NCBI GenBank assembly: GCA_964215955.1
Contig: CAXPDR010000018.1
Location: forward strand, 186,001 to 250,000
Direction of reading: 5' to 3'
DNA: 64,000 nucleotides
Source of the DNA: GCA-2706205 sp964215955
GTDB taxonomy: Bacteria > Bdellovibrionota > Bacteriovoracia > Bacteriovoracales > Bacteriovoracaceae
Below are positions 26,021 through 35,215 of the stretch, piece after piece (positions within the stretch are counted from its first letter, which is position 1; every line of letters begins with the position of its first letter). The translations under genes were made by a program, and so were the position numbers. Under the pieces are notes generated by a model. That model was not told the DNA's origin. It made no database searches and saw only the letters and a list, made by a program, of their open reading frames with translations.

Positions 26021-29000
26021 TTAATATTGTCCGTGAGCTTTAGCTTCTGCTTTCATCCAGTTAATAATTGCATTTCTATATCTTGTCTTAATATCTTCAA
26101 ATTCCTCAATGACAACTTCATTATCATTACATGGATCAGTTAAAGTACCATCATTATTATTCATTGCAACGCCAACACATGATTCCTTAACTTTAATCAG
26201 GCCACCACTCGTAGGGCTATTTGGACTAAAGTCATTTTGTCGCTTTACATAATTCTCAGGTCTCTTAACTTGAATCATATTTAAACCATTTCTTGCATAA
26301 GTCCACTTATCTAACTCTAAAGATTCAGGATCGTAAGAATCTCCAGGAAGCCTAATATCCCCATCTCTTCTAGAATAAAAATCTCTAATTCTTACATGAT
26401 CAACTCGAACATATTGCCCTATAAACTTTCTTAAATACGCCTTTTCTGAATCATTAAATTTATCAACAATTTGCCCTTCAGCGTTTACGACTTTTGCATT
26501 AATATTAATCTTTGTTTCATCAATATCTAAAACTCCATCACCATCATCATCAGTATCAACTGCATCTAGCCAGCCATCATTATCCCAATCAGGATCAGAG
26601 GCATCCGCTATTCCATCGTTATCATTATCATTATCAACAATATCGTTCACACCATCATTATCATCATCATCATCATCTTCATCTAAAATTCCATCGTTAT
26701 CATCATCAGGGTCTACCTGATTGATAATACCATCGTTATCTGAATCAACGTTGTTTACGGTATCACCATCAGCCAGCATTAAATCACCATCCATATCCAC
26801 ATCGAGGCTATTTTTAATCCCATCATTATCAATGTCCCCATTTGGGTTTGCGAATTCAGAATATTTCTGAAATCTTGCTCCGGCCCAACTGGAATCATAT
26901 CCATTTACTTTATTACTATTGGTTCTAAATCTTAAACTTCTATTGGCTCCACTACCTGGAATTGACCCTACAAGTGGAACACTCTCAACAAAATGTAGCT
27001 TTGGATGATTAAATGTACCATTGAGACCTCTAATCATTAGTGATTTATCGAAGTTGCTAAAGTCAACTCTACTTAATGCTTGCTTACAAAGTACATCGTC
27101 ATTATCAAGAAAAGTCGTCATTTTAAAGTATGGATGTTGCTCATTATGACAAGTTGTACACGTATAAAATTGAGCATTACTTCCATTACCTCTGTCACGA
27201 CCAGGATACATATTTGTGCTTTCTGTATATTCTTTATATCCATCATCATCTTTTCTGATTAATCTAAACCTGTTAAGAATCGGTTTTACGGAAGCCTTAA
27301 ATAACGCTAACTCTTTACACTCTCTACCATTTACAGCGACAGGGATATCATCATCAGGAACTGTTTCCTTTAGATTAACAATTTTTAAATCCTGAAATAC
27401 AAAACTAAAACTATCATTACCAAGTCCATTAATACTAAGGGCGATTAATGGTGCATAAGTTAAATTTGTTTTGTTTGTTCCTACAACCTGTTGAATTTTT
27501 GTATAGGCAGAATCTGTAAACTCAAACTTATCGTTGATAAGAATTTTTATATTTTGAACTTTTATATTTGCTTTATTTCCAACAAATCTTGGATTTTTAA
27601 ATGCGTAAGAGTCACCACCATTCTTCTCTTGAATTTCTATTTCAAAAAATCCTGGTGAATTAAGAATTTTACTTACATCATATCTTAAGATTCTTGGATC
27701 TGCAGAAGAGACAACTCCCTCATCAACAAGATGTCTTCTTGGGTTAAATTCATCATTGTTAGAAATTGCGATCATATCAAGTTTAGTATCAACCTCACTC
27801 TCATAGATATCTAGGTAATAATCGCCTTCTTCAAGAGTCCATTTTACTTTATTATTTTTATTATCAATCCTACCTGTATCATTATTAATTCCTGGTGTTA
27901 CCCACGTCCAGGTACTATGGTTTGGTAATGTTAATGGTCTACACCATTGAGCATCTCGGTGTGTTGAGCAGGTTTGATTTTGCATACAACTTTTTACAAC
28001 TGCTCCCGTCTTTGCATTCTTGATTTGAAAGTTAAATCTATTTTTGTCATTTGATGTAATAACTTTTAACCAAACATTATAATCGCCATCTTCCGTTACA
28101 TGAAATTTATACCTTGCCCTCCCCGGAGTTCTTTCATGCTGAGAAAGAGAAACTAGTTCTGGTCCAGTTTGATTTGCTTCAGCTTCCGCAATATCAGCTT
28201 CATCTTTTGTTTTCCATGTATTAATAGCTTCAATCATCGCTGTTTTTATAGATGCACAAGCAGCATTATTCCCACAATTATGACCTTCATCCATTCTTTG
28301 AGCGATTCTTGAGTTTGCTGGAGTTGCAAAGTTTACTCTTCCGTTAATTGCATCAAATGCGACAGCTTTATTTCCATTTGCAAAACTTGGTCTGTTTCCA
28401 CCACCATCAGCATGGCAACTAGCACAGTTATTTATAAGAAGAGGTCTTAAAGTGTCTGCGTAATTTGTTTCAGTAATTGATCTTCTATCAACTGTATTTC
28501 CATCTGATAAAATCGCCGTTAAATCTAAATTAGTATTACCTCTTCCTAGATCAAAGTTTTTTGTTACAGAAACCCCTGATTCATTCTTATAAGACCAAGA
28601 AAAGTCCTGGCTAACAGATCTTTCAGCTGGATCCATTGAATAATTAACATAAATATCTATTCTTCTTATTGGGTATCCAGCAGAACAAGTTTCTGTCGAT
28701 GAATTATAAGTACCATTATTAGTACAACCTAAAACATCTAAGGAGTTTTCTTCAGTAAAGTCACCAAGATAGTGATTATAAAATTCTGTAGATACATCCA
28801 TATCATTTAAAACAAATGTATCATATTTATCCGCTCCCGTTTTCGGCTTTTTTATTAACGATTTCGGTAAATTATTTGCTTTTGAATTAGATAAAGGAGA
28901 TGTTTTAGCCAAATTATCAAAGAAGAAGCTTGCAAAACTATTTTGAACAAAACGTCTTGCATATCTTTGCTTTAAGTAAGTCTGTAAGTTCTGTCTAATT

Positions 29001-30085
29001 TCATCACTACTTGCTGTAAAATAATCAATCCCAGCATCTCCAAAGCGTGGAGAGAAAAACTTTTTTAATTCATTACTACTTTCATTAGTTACATTTAACA
29101 ATACATTTTTAAAATAATCATTATCTTTAAACTCAGGCAATACCCTTACACTATCTCCATTTCCTGATACAACAGCATTTCCATCATATGTTCCATCATC
29201 CTCAAGATATCCCATTCTTAAAAACCAGTTACCATTGATAATGCCACCCGTTTTTAATGCATTTAATAAGTCATTTCTATGGTTAGGATGAACCATTCTG
29301 AAACGTACAAGTTGAGAATAATATCTATAACCCTCTTGACTAGGGTGCCTAACTGGCTCAGAAATTCTTACCAGACCATTTCTTGCTGATGCATCATAAA
29401 GACCAGGTTCATTGGCCTTACAAGCAACATATGTGTTTGTTCCATTAATTGTAATATTATCTGGTATTGAAATTGTTCTTCCCGTCTGCTCAATTGGATG
29501 CCTTGCAGGAAAGTTACCACCGATATATGAATAACCAGAAGCTGATGAACTAGACTTCTTTTTAAATCTTCCAGTTAGATCACCATCTTCTGCTTGAAGA
29601 ACGATCACTCCATTAATAGTCTCTGGAGCTCTCTTGATGGCATCTTTGTATTTTAGTGATTTAGTTTTGGCCCCTACTAAAGTATCTTGTTTTCCTCTTA
29701 ATGCAATCCACTCATTGATTGCCTCTAGCATTTCCTTACCACTTTTATCACAATCACCATCCCAACAATTATGCCTTTGAGAAACGAGTTTATCTACTAA
29801 TCTTGAGTTTGCAGGATTACCAAAGTCGACCTTTCCTCCATCTACAATAACATCATGAGCAACTTTGTAATCTGATACTGAGTGTTTTAAATTTGAACCA
29901 CCATCACCATGGCAGCTAGCACATCGCTTTAATAAAATCGGGTGTACTGTATTTCTAAAGGCATCAGCTGAATTAGCCCCATCAACTCTTTTGGTAAACT
30001 CTAATTCTTTTACTTCAACTGCTTCATTACAACTATATAGAAATAGCGTTGTAGCAAGTAAGAGCATTGAGCTAAGTATATTCAT
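26021..30085 (-). CDS. Giant multihaem-type lipoprotein with thrombospondin type 3 repeats
   Basis: A 1354-residue lipoprotein: signal ends LFLYSC with the lipidated Cys19, SD AGGGGA. Three c-type haem motifs are visible: CASCH (Cys55, Cys58, His59), CASCH (Cys554, Cys557, His558) and CTTCH (Cys976, Cys979, His980). The first two sit in duplicated domains of about 85 residues (residues about 46-135 and 545-632), each followed by an NPANSR or TPANSR motif and EAINEW or EAINTW. Between them are beta-rich, PA14- or carbohydrate-binding-like regions. Residues about 1083-1190 are calcium-binding thrombospondin type 3 repeats (D-x-D-x-DG). Probably anchored in the outer membrane with a surface part. 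It is co-oriented with the Tat protein, a lipoprotein and another cytochrome. Function unknown; electron transfer is inferred from haem sites only. Confidence 0.85.
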   Translation of the reverse strand: MNILSSMLLLATTLFLYSCNEAVEVKELEFTKRVDGANSADAFRNTVHPILLKRCASCHGDGGSNLKHSVSDYKVAHDVIVDGGKVDFGNPANSRLVDKLVSQRHNCWDGDCDKSGKEMLEAINEWIALRGKQDTLVGAKTKSLKYKDAIKRAPETINGVIVLQAEDGDLTGRFKKKSSSSASGYSYIGGNFPARHPIEQTGRTISIPDNITINGTNTYVACKANEPGLYDASARNGLVRISEPVRHPSQEGYRYYSQLVRFRMVHPNHRNDLLNALKTGGIINGNWFLRMGYLEDDGTYDGNAVVSGNGDSVRVLPEFKDNDYFKNVLLNVTNESSNELKKFFSPRFGDAGIDYFTASSDEIRQNLQTYLKQRYARRFVQNSFASFFFDNLAKTSPLSNSKANNLPKSLIKKPKTGADKYDTFVLNDMDVSTEFYNHYLGDFTEENSLDVLGCTNNGTYNSSTETCSAGYPIRRIDIYVNYSMDPAERSVSQDFSWSYKNESGVSVTKNFDLGRGNTNLDLTAILSDGNTVDRRSITETNYADTLRPLLINNCASCHADGGGNRPSFANGNKAVAFDAINGRVNFATPANSRIAQRMDEGHNCGNNAACASIKTAMIEAINTWKTKDEADIAEAEANQTGPELVSLSQHERTPGRARYKFHVTEDGDYNVWLKVITSNDKNRFNFQIKNAKTGAVVKSCMQNQTCSTHRDAQWCRPLTLPNHSTWTWVTPGINNDTGRIDNKNNKVKWTLEEGDYYLDIYESEVDTKLDMIAISNNDEFNPRRHLVDEGVVSSADPRILRYDVSKILNSPGFFEIEIQEKNGGDSYAFKNPRFVGNKANIKVQNIKILINDKFEFTDSAYTKIQQVVGTNKTNLTYAPLIALSINGLGNDSFSFVFQDLKIVNLKETVPDDDIPVAVNGRECKELALFKASVKPILNRFRLIRKDDDGYKEYTESTNMYPGRDRGNGSNAQFYTCTTCHNEQHPYFKMTTFLDNDDVLCKQALSRVDFSNFDKSLMIRGLNGTFNHPKLHFVESVPLVGSIPGSGANRSLRFRTNSNKVNGYDSSWAGARFQKYSEFANPNGDIDNDGIKNSLDVDMDGDLMLADGDTVNNVDSDNDGIINQVDPDDDNDGILDEDDDDDDNDGVNDIVDNDNDNDGIADASDPDWDNDGWLDAVDTDDDGDGVLDIDETKININAKVVNAEGQIVDKFNDSEKAYLRKFIGQYVRVDHVRIRDFYSRRDGDIRLPGDSYDPESLELDKWTYARNGLNMIQVKRPENYVKRQNDFSPNSPTSGGLIKVKESCVGVAMNNNDGTLTDPCNDNEVVIEEFEDIKTRYRNAIINWMKAEAKAHGQY
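26517..26838 (-). repeat. Calcium-binding thrombospondin type 3 repeat region
   Basis: This stretch encodes about eight tandem Asp-rich units of the form DxDNDGIxD (for example DSDNDGIINQVDP and DNDNDGIADASDP). The units are imperfect at DNA level. Such repeats form rigid calcium-bound stalks on extracellular proteins. Confidence 0.85.
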
Positions 30086-30128
30086 TTTTATCCCCTAAAA
30101 TACGTACCGTTTATTTGCGAATATCTAT

Positions 30129-31778
30129 TTAAACAATTTTCTTCATTCTAATTAATGTATCTGAATCTGCTGGCAAGGTTCCTCTTCCAAAGATATCTTC
30201 AAAGTCACCCTCTTTACCTTGAGCTGCAAGATAATTAAGCATGATAGCCTTCCACAGATTGTCTGTATTATTTCCAATAATGGTACTTAGTTGAACACCA
30301 CCATTTTTAACGAAATTTCCAATTTGCCTTCTAGGTCCCTGCGCATTTTCTCTGACTAGTGGAGTCCCATCATGACCATGTTTATACACAATTAGAACAG
30401 CAGATGATCTTGTCCCAGAGTCTCCCGTCCATTTTACCTTTCCAACGTCTCCTATACCCGCAACTGTTACTGGCTCAGATAATCCACCAGCATCTCCAGC
30501 AACACCACCATCAGTAAATAAATGGATAGCTAGGTTTTGCTCTTTTTCTTTGGCAAGCAAAATACATCTACCAATAGCTTGACCAACCCTTACATCCGTT
30601 GCATGAGTATTCATGGCTGCACCACCATGATAATCACCACCACCAAGGGTAACAGTTCCTGCTCCTGCAACATTATCTAAAACAAGTTTTGCAACAGACG
30701 CTATATTGGCACTATTTCCTCCAAAAGCTGCAGTAACACTTGGATCATTAGCAGGATTAAGTGCTGAAGCTGTATATTCGTTGAAGAGTTTTTTAGCCGA
30801 CTCTGATGAACAGTTAAGTACATCTTTTATTTGTGTCATTGAATTTTTCTTAGAAAGGTCTTCAATTTTATTCTTACTCATTTTAGAAATTCTATCTAAA
30901 AACTTTTTTACTCTTTCTTGTCCACCAGAATCACCAGCTCTTAAATATTCATCACCTGAGAGCTTACTACCTAAACTAAGTAGTCCCTCAGCATCTGAAC
31001 CTCTATTCACTCTTGAAGGTCTAAGATTCAGGTTCACCTGGCCACCAGGTGCCGCAGATCTACCACCAGTATCTGTAGCTGAATTACCAACTAGTTGTAC
31101 TAACTTACCTTGTGCTCCAGCTTTATTTGCCATATAAACGGTATTTATCGGATTAGAAGCAGAATCATCAGAAGTTCTTGTACAAAAAATCAAACCATCA
31201 ATACCATTTGATATAGGTGAACTTGATAATGGATGACTTCCATCATCTCCCTCTGGTGCCATTGATTTTTCACTTCCATCAGCATTGGTTAAAACACTTT
31301 TCATTCCTTGCAAGATTCCAGACGCTCTATGAAATTTTAGACCGTAAGTATCATCAACTTTTCCTGCTAAATTAGGATGTTCTGAACTTGCAATACCAAG
31401 CCTTACATAATCCCCACCTGATGCACCATAGTCTTCTTGATGTTCTCCACCATTACTCATTCCGACTAGAACATTTGCACCAGCAATATTCATTCCTCCA
31501 CCAACATCAATACAGATGTAAGGTAGTCCTGCATTAAATTCAGGTATCGCACATTCTGCAGCATAAGCTTTATTCTGTTTTAAAACCATTGTTGCAAAAC
31601 TTGGAAGTACAAAAGTAGAACTTGCACCGATAAAACCTTGAGCCAAGAACTGTCTTCTCGTGCTTGGAAGTTTATGATCATCGTGCAAGGTCGGAGCTAC
31701 TCCTTCACCCTCCTTAGGTAAGTTATACCTTTCTTGAAGTTCCTTAATTTTTTCTTGTTCTGCCTTTTTCTTACTCAT
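30129..31778 (-). CDS. Tat-exported protein, DUF1501-like, beside cytochrome genes
   Basis: About 549 residues. A twin-arginine signal (STRRQFLAQGFIGASSTFVL, residues about 40-60) implies folded export. The mature part is Gly/Ala/Ser-rich with GGGDYHGGAAMNTHATD, HLFTDGGVAGDAGG and VYKHGHDGTPL. This resembles DUF1501-type proteins of the alkaline phosphatase-like superfamily, which in other bacteria pair with cytochrome-bearing partners. That assignment is tentative. Start: the second ATG at 31778 has AAAGGGA at proper spacing; the ATG at 31784 would leave only 2 bases. It follows the small lipoprotein by 20 bases and precedes the giant lipoprotein, so the run is an operon. Confidence 0.65.
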   Translation of the reverse strand: MSKKKAEQEKIKELQERYNLPKEGEGVAPTLHDDHKLPSTRRQFLAQGFIGASSTFVLPSFATMVLKQNKAYAAECAIPEFNAGLPYICIDVGGGMNIAGANVLVGMSNGGEHQEDYGASGGDYVRLGIASSEHPNLAGKVDDTYGLKFHRASGILQGMKSVLTNADGSEKSMAPEGDDGSHPLSSSPISNGIDGLIFCTRTSDDSASNPINTVYMANKAGAQGKLVQLVGNSATDTGGRSAAPGGQVNLNLRPSRVNRGSDAEGLLSLGSKLSGDEYLRAGDSGGQERVKKFLDRISKMSKNKIEDLSKKNSMTQIKDVLNCSSESAKKLFNEYTASALNPANDPSVTAAFGGNSANIASVAKLVLDNVAGAGTVTLGGGDYHGGAAMNTHATDVRVGQAIGRCILLAKEKEQNLAIHLFTDGGVAGDAGGLSEPVTVAGIGDVGKVKWTGDSGTRSSAVLIVYKHGHDGTPLVRENAQGPRRQIGNFVKNGGVQLSTIIGNNTDNLWKAIMLNYLAAQGKEGDFEDIFGRGTLPADSDTLIRMKKIV

Positions 31779-31798
31779 GGCCATTCCCTTTATATTAA

Positions 31799-32365
31799 TT
31801 AAATCAAAGTTACGTAATTACTAGATAGAATTGCTGCACACGACAGACGAAGAAGTTTTAATTTTCTATCATCTGTGTTTGATGCTAAAAGCTGATCATC
31901 GTCTCGAAGAATAGCTAGCACTTGGTCGTGCATTTGTTTGTGATCACTACCCTTTAAATCAACATCAATAAATTGATCAATCATATTTTTGGCAGCTTCT
32001 TCATTAGATAAAGATAAAAATGAACTATCATCACCTAAGTATTCTTCACAATATTTAAAAGCTAGCCTCGTTGATGCAATTTGATTAAATCCATTTAATG
32101 ATTTTGGATTACTTGAAGAAGGTAATTGAGATTGAACAAGGTCATATTCTCCCACCGTTTTCTTCATACTTACACCTGTCAAGGTTGCATAAGTGTTATT
32201 TATTTGTGCAAAATTTTTAGCAGCGATACCAGATGACTCAACACTTTGTGCTACTTTTGTTTTGCCTTTCTTACTACTTGATGAGCTTTTTTTGACTTCT
32301 GCTGGTTCAACACATGAGAATAAAAAGCTACAAACAATAATTAATGAACCTAAGTTTCTTTTCAT
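31799..32365 (-). CDS. Small lipoprotein in cytochrome operon
   Basis: A 188-residue lipoprotein: ATG at 32365 with GGAG upstream, signal ending SFLFSC with Cys18 lipidated. A Ser/Lys linker (VKKSSSSSKKGK) follows, then a mainly helical domain ending LSCAAILSSNYVTL. The longer reading starting at 32383 adds MHWRII with no SD and is rejected. No family is recognised. It lies between the single-haem gene (2 bases) and the Tat gene (20 bases), so it is probably a subunit of the same envelope assembly. Confidence 0.65.
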   Translation of the reverse strand: MKRNLGSLIIVCSFLFSCVEPAEVKKSSSSSKKGKTKVAQSVESSGIAAKNFAQINNTYATLTGVSMKKTVGEYDLVQSQLPSSSNPKSLNGFNQIASTRLAFKYCEEYLGDDSSFLSLSNEEAAKNMIDQFIDVDLKGSDHKQMHDQVLAILRDDDQLLASNTDDRKLKLLRLSCAAILSSNYVTLI

Positions 32366-32367
32366 GA

Positions 32368-33741
32368 TTATTCTCCAATGCATGTTACAGCGGCATTAAT
32401 AAACAAATTTTTCATATTACTATCTTTGTCGAAATTCTCTGCAAGAGTTTTGATTGTTTTTTCATCTTCTTCTCCAGCTGGCTCTCTATAACAAACTGTT
32501 TTGAAGACTTGCTTAGCTAAACAACTTCTAACTTGTTTTGTTTCAGCAAACATTTTACCAAGTGACTTAGCTCCATTTCCTGAACTAGCTGCCCCCCATC
32601 CGATATAAGCGTTTTGTCCTTCATTCCATAGATTGATCCATGAATCTGATTGAGTAATCTTTCCATCAGGGAATACATTATTTGCATTAATCTTAGGAGC
32701 TACAGGAGAAGCAAGAAGGATTACCTCGTTAGCATCCTCTGGATCTGGAATATAGTGCTCTGAATACCTCATTTTTCCTTCAACGAAGTCATAATATGTG
32801 AATGCTCCACCAAGAGCATCTTGACCGGCATGACATCCAACACAGTAAGTTTTATATGTTTCAGCTTTTCCACCTGGTGCTCTATCAACATCTCTTCTTA
32901 CTCTAAAATCAGGAATTGTCGTATCATTTAGTTCTTCCATTTCTAGACATAAGAAGTTTTTAGCAAAATAAGCAAATGATGCTCTGTTAGTACCTGCTTC
33001 ATAATAGGCTTTAGCCCAACCTCGAGTAGAAAAAATCCCAGCAATTGCATCTTCTGCTTTTGTTGTATAAGTTAACTGCTGTGATTGTTTTAAAATATTT
33101 CTATCAGAAAGAGGAAGATTCATTTTCTCTGCCTGCTCATATTGATCATTTTTAGTTGGGTTATAAATTCTTACTGCAGTATTGTAATCATTTAAGTACA
33201 TCCAATCATTTGTTGGAGCTAGATTATCTAGTGACTTAGTTGTACTCGACCCCTCACCATTTTGATTGAAAAAATATAATGGAAATTTAGTCCCTGTACT
33301 CGAAAGATGTGGACTGTTATTTTTTAATCCATTTTTTGATGAGTTTGAAATAAGAGGCCCATCAAATTTATAAAAAATATCATCCCAAAAAACTCTGAAG
33401 AAATTTATCTCATCCCTAGTTGCACCGATTAAAGTTGCTGTCATATCATTAAGAGAGGCAAACTGAGTTCCATCTTCATTCGACATTGGGGTATAAAAGT
33501 TTTTTAATGTAACATTATAAAAACCATAATTACCTTCAACAATATCTCGTGCAGTTTTATGAGGACCTTTCTCTTTCATTTTCTTTTCTAATTCATCAGC
33601 TAATTGTTTGTTGGCCGTACCTCCAGTCAAAGAAGAAAATAGTTTCTTTCCTTGTTCTCTTGGACCTGCATATAGACTTGTACTTGCAGTTGCCAGAATC
33701 AATGATGTAACTAGAAATTTGTGATTCTTTTTAACGCTCAC
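32368..33741 (-). CDS. Exported single-haem cytochrome c-type protein
   Basis: A 457-residue periplasmic or envelope protein. GTG at 33741 is chosen because AGGGGGAACC gives a proper SD and the protein then opens with a signal peptide (MSVKKNHKFLVTSLILATAS, cut near LYAG). One haem-c motif, CVGCH (Cys300, Cys303, His304), in KTYCVGCHAGQDALGGAF. The rest is mixed, with Trp- and Tyr-rich helices (LAPTNDWMYLNDYNTAVRIY). First gene of the minus-strand cytochrome operon. It resembles large cytochrome c proteins next to DUF1501-like genes; no precise family is recognised. Confidence 0.7.
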   Translation of the reverse strand: MSVKKNHKFLVTSLILATASTSLYAGPREQGKKLFSSLTGGTANKQLADELEKKMKEKGPHKTARDIVEGNYGFYNVTLKNFYTPMSNEDGTQFASLNDMTATLIGATRDEINFFRVFWDDIFYKFDGPLISNSSKNGLKNNSPHLSSTGTKFPLYFFNQNGEGSSTTKSLDNLAPTNDWMYLNDYNTAVRIYNPTKNDQYEQAEKMNLPLSDRNILKQSQQLTYTTKAEDAIAGIFSTRGWAKAYYEAGTNRASFAYFAKNFLCLEMEELNDTTIPDFRVRRDVDRAPGGKAETYKTYCVGCHAGQDALGGAFTYYDFVEGKMRYSEHYIPDPEDANEVILLASPVAPKINANNVFPDGKITQSDSWINLWNEGQNAYIGWGAASSGNGAKSLGKMFAETKQVRSCLAKQVFKTVCYREPAGEEDEKTIKTLAENFDKDSNMKNLFINAAVTCIGE

Positions 33742-34048
33742 GGTTCCCCCTAAAAAATTATTCATCTCTCTTATCGGTAAACTTGAGTAAAATTATAAAA
33801 AGAAAATTAAGATATATGACGTAACTCAGGCTTTATTGAGCTTAAAAGCGAAAATATACAATAAAAACAGATAGTTAAAATTACTTAAGTAAAACTTAAT
33901 TAATATCGTAGTATTTATATCGCCTTTTATTTCTTGCAAAAATTGCATATATTACGAAAAATCAAATACTTATATAAAATACCTAATTTGTTGAAATTAC
34001 ATTTAATTTATTGGCAAAGTATTATAACTTTCTCTATTATTACTCATA
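33742..34048. other. AT-rich divergent intergenic region
   Basis: A 307-base very AT-rich spacer separating the minus-strand cytochrome operon from the plus-strand cytochrome-barrel gene. It must carry both promoters. I see TATAAT on the minus strand near 33794, with no good -35 hexamer at 17 bases. No RNA gene, long repeat or terminator is evident. A weak dyad CTCA-N8-TGAG lies near 33827. Confidence 0.5.
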
Positions 34049-35215
34049 ATGCTTTTTAGAATTTTTCTGATCATTCTTTTTGCTAGTTTAAACAAGGCTT
34101 TTGCATATCCTAATTTCATTGGGAAGGGGTATCATAATTGTCTAACCTGCCACTACAATCCTTTTGGGAACGGCCCTTTAAATGATTACGGGCGTGGTGT
34201 TGCAGCCAGTGGCCTTGCTGGTAGATTATTAATTCCAAAATCTGTTTCAGATGAAAAGCTCAGTAATATTTCGGGATTTTTCTTTAATAAACAAGATAAA
34301 CAATTTCTTAAACCTTCTCTAGATTACAGAGGTGGAAATATTTATTCAGACCTGCAAGCTGAAGAATCTGAAGACAAGTGGATTAATATGCAAATGGATA
34401 TAAGCATTTCTGCAGTTTTTGGAAAAAGAAAAGAATACGTAACAACTTATACCCACTCCATCGTCCCCAGTAATAGTATACCTTCCGGTAAAGCAGAATA
34501 TGAGGTAGAAGCTGGTGAGGACCTAACTTATTCTAGAGAACATTATATCGGTTATAAACACACAAACACTCTTGCATTTTATCTAGGGAAAATGGATAAG
34601 GTATTTGGAATTAGAGTTCCTGACCACACAGCATATTCTAGATACACTACGGGAAACAATCAATATGGTGCCGTTCACGGAGCAATGGTTCATCATTATA
34701 AAGAAAATTATGATTTAGGTTTTCAAATTTACTTAGGTGATATGGAAAAAACTGAAGACTATCAATACCAAGGGTTTACAACTAAATTTGAATATTCCGT
34801 AAATGATAAGTTTAGGCCCGGTATTTCCTACATGTCAGAGTCCAATGATCTAACGGAAAAAACGGCATATTCAGCTTCCGCCAAAGTTAGAGTTGGTAAA
34901 GGCTCTTCCATCATGGCCGAAATGGGAAGAGTAACTGATACACCAGAAGGATTAGACCCTACAACTCAACAATTTATTTTTTTACAAAATCATTTTTACT
35001 TAACTCGTGGTTTATACTTTGTAACCACTTACGAAAATCTAAATACTGACATCACAAACGATGATGAAACTCATAGATTCGCTCCAGGAGTTCTTTATTT
35101 TCCACTTCAAAGAGTAGAAATCAGAGCCGACTTATACACTTCAAAAACTTACGCCGAGGGAGTAACAACAAAAGATACTTGGCAATTCTTAGGACAGGTA
35201 CATATATGGTTTTAA
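34049..35215 (+). CDS. Fused single-haem cytochrome c - outer-membrane barrel (Cyc2-like architecture)
   Basis: A 388-residue protein: signal peptide ends FAYPN (about residue 19), then a haem motif CLTCH (Cys31, Cys34, His35) in HNCLTCHYNPFGNGPLNDYG. Conserved-looking RGVAASGLAGR follows. From about residue 70 the chain is a run of amphipathic beta strands (DLQAEESEDKWINMQMDISI, VTTYTHSIV, YLGKMDKVFGIRV) ending in LGQVHIWF with a terminal Phe for BAM. An N-terminal CxxCH-x-n-LNxxGR block followed by a barrel is the layout of Cyc2-type fused cytochrome-porins, which move electrons across the outer membrane. Homology to Cyc2 is not proven. No clear SD precedes the ATG. Confidence 0.75.
   Translation: MLFRIFLIILFASLNKAFAYPNFIGKGYHNCLTCHYNPFGNGPLNDYGRGVAASGLAGRLLIPKSVSDEKLSNISGFFFNKQDKQFLKPSLDYRGGNIYSDLQAEESEDKWINMQMDISISAVFGKRKEYVTTYTHSIVPSNSIPSGKAEYEVEAGEDLTYSREHYIGYKHTNTLAFYLGKMDKVFGIRVPDHTAYSRYTTGNNQYGAVHGAMVHHYKENYDLGFQIYLGDMEKTEDYQYQGFTTKFEYSVNDKFRPGISYMSESNDLTEKTAYSASAKVRVGKGSSIMAEMGRVTDTPEGLDPTTQQFIFLQNHFYLTRGLYFVTTYENLNTDITNDDETHRFAPGVLYFPLQRVEIRADLYTSKTYAEGVTTKDTWQFLGQVHIWF

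Noticed and set aside
26512..26724. Plus-strand His-rich frame
   Set aside because: Antisense of the Asp-rich thrombospondin type 3 repeats, where GAT codons read as ATC/CAT on the other strand.
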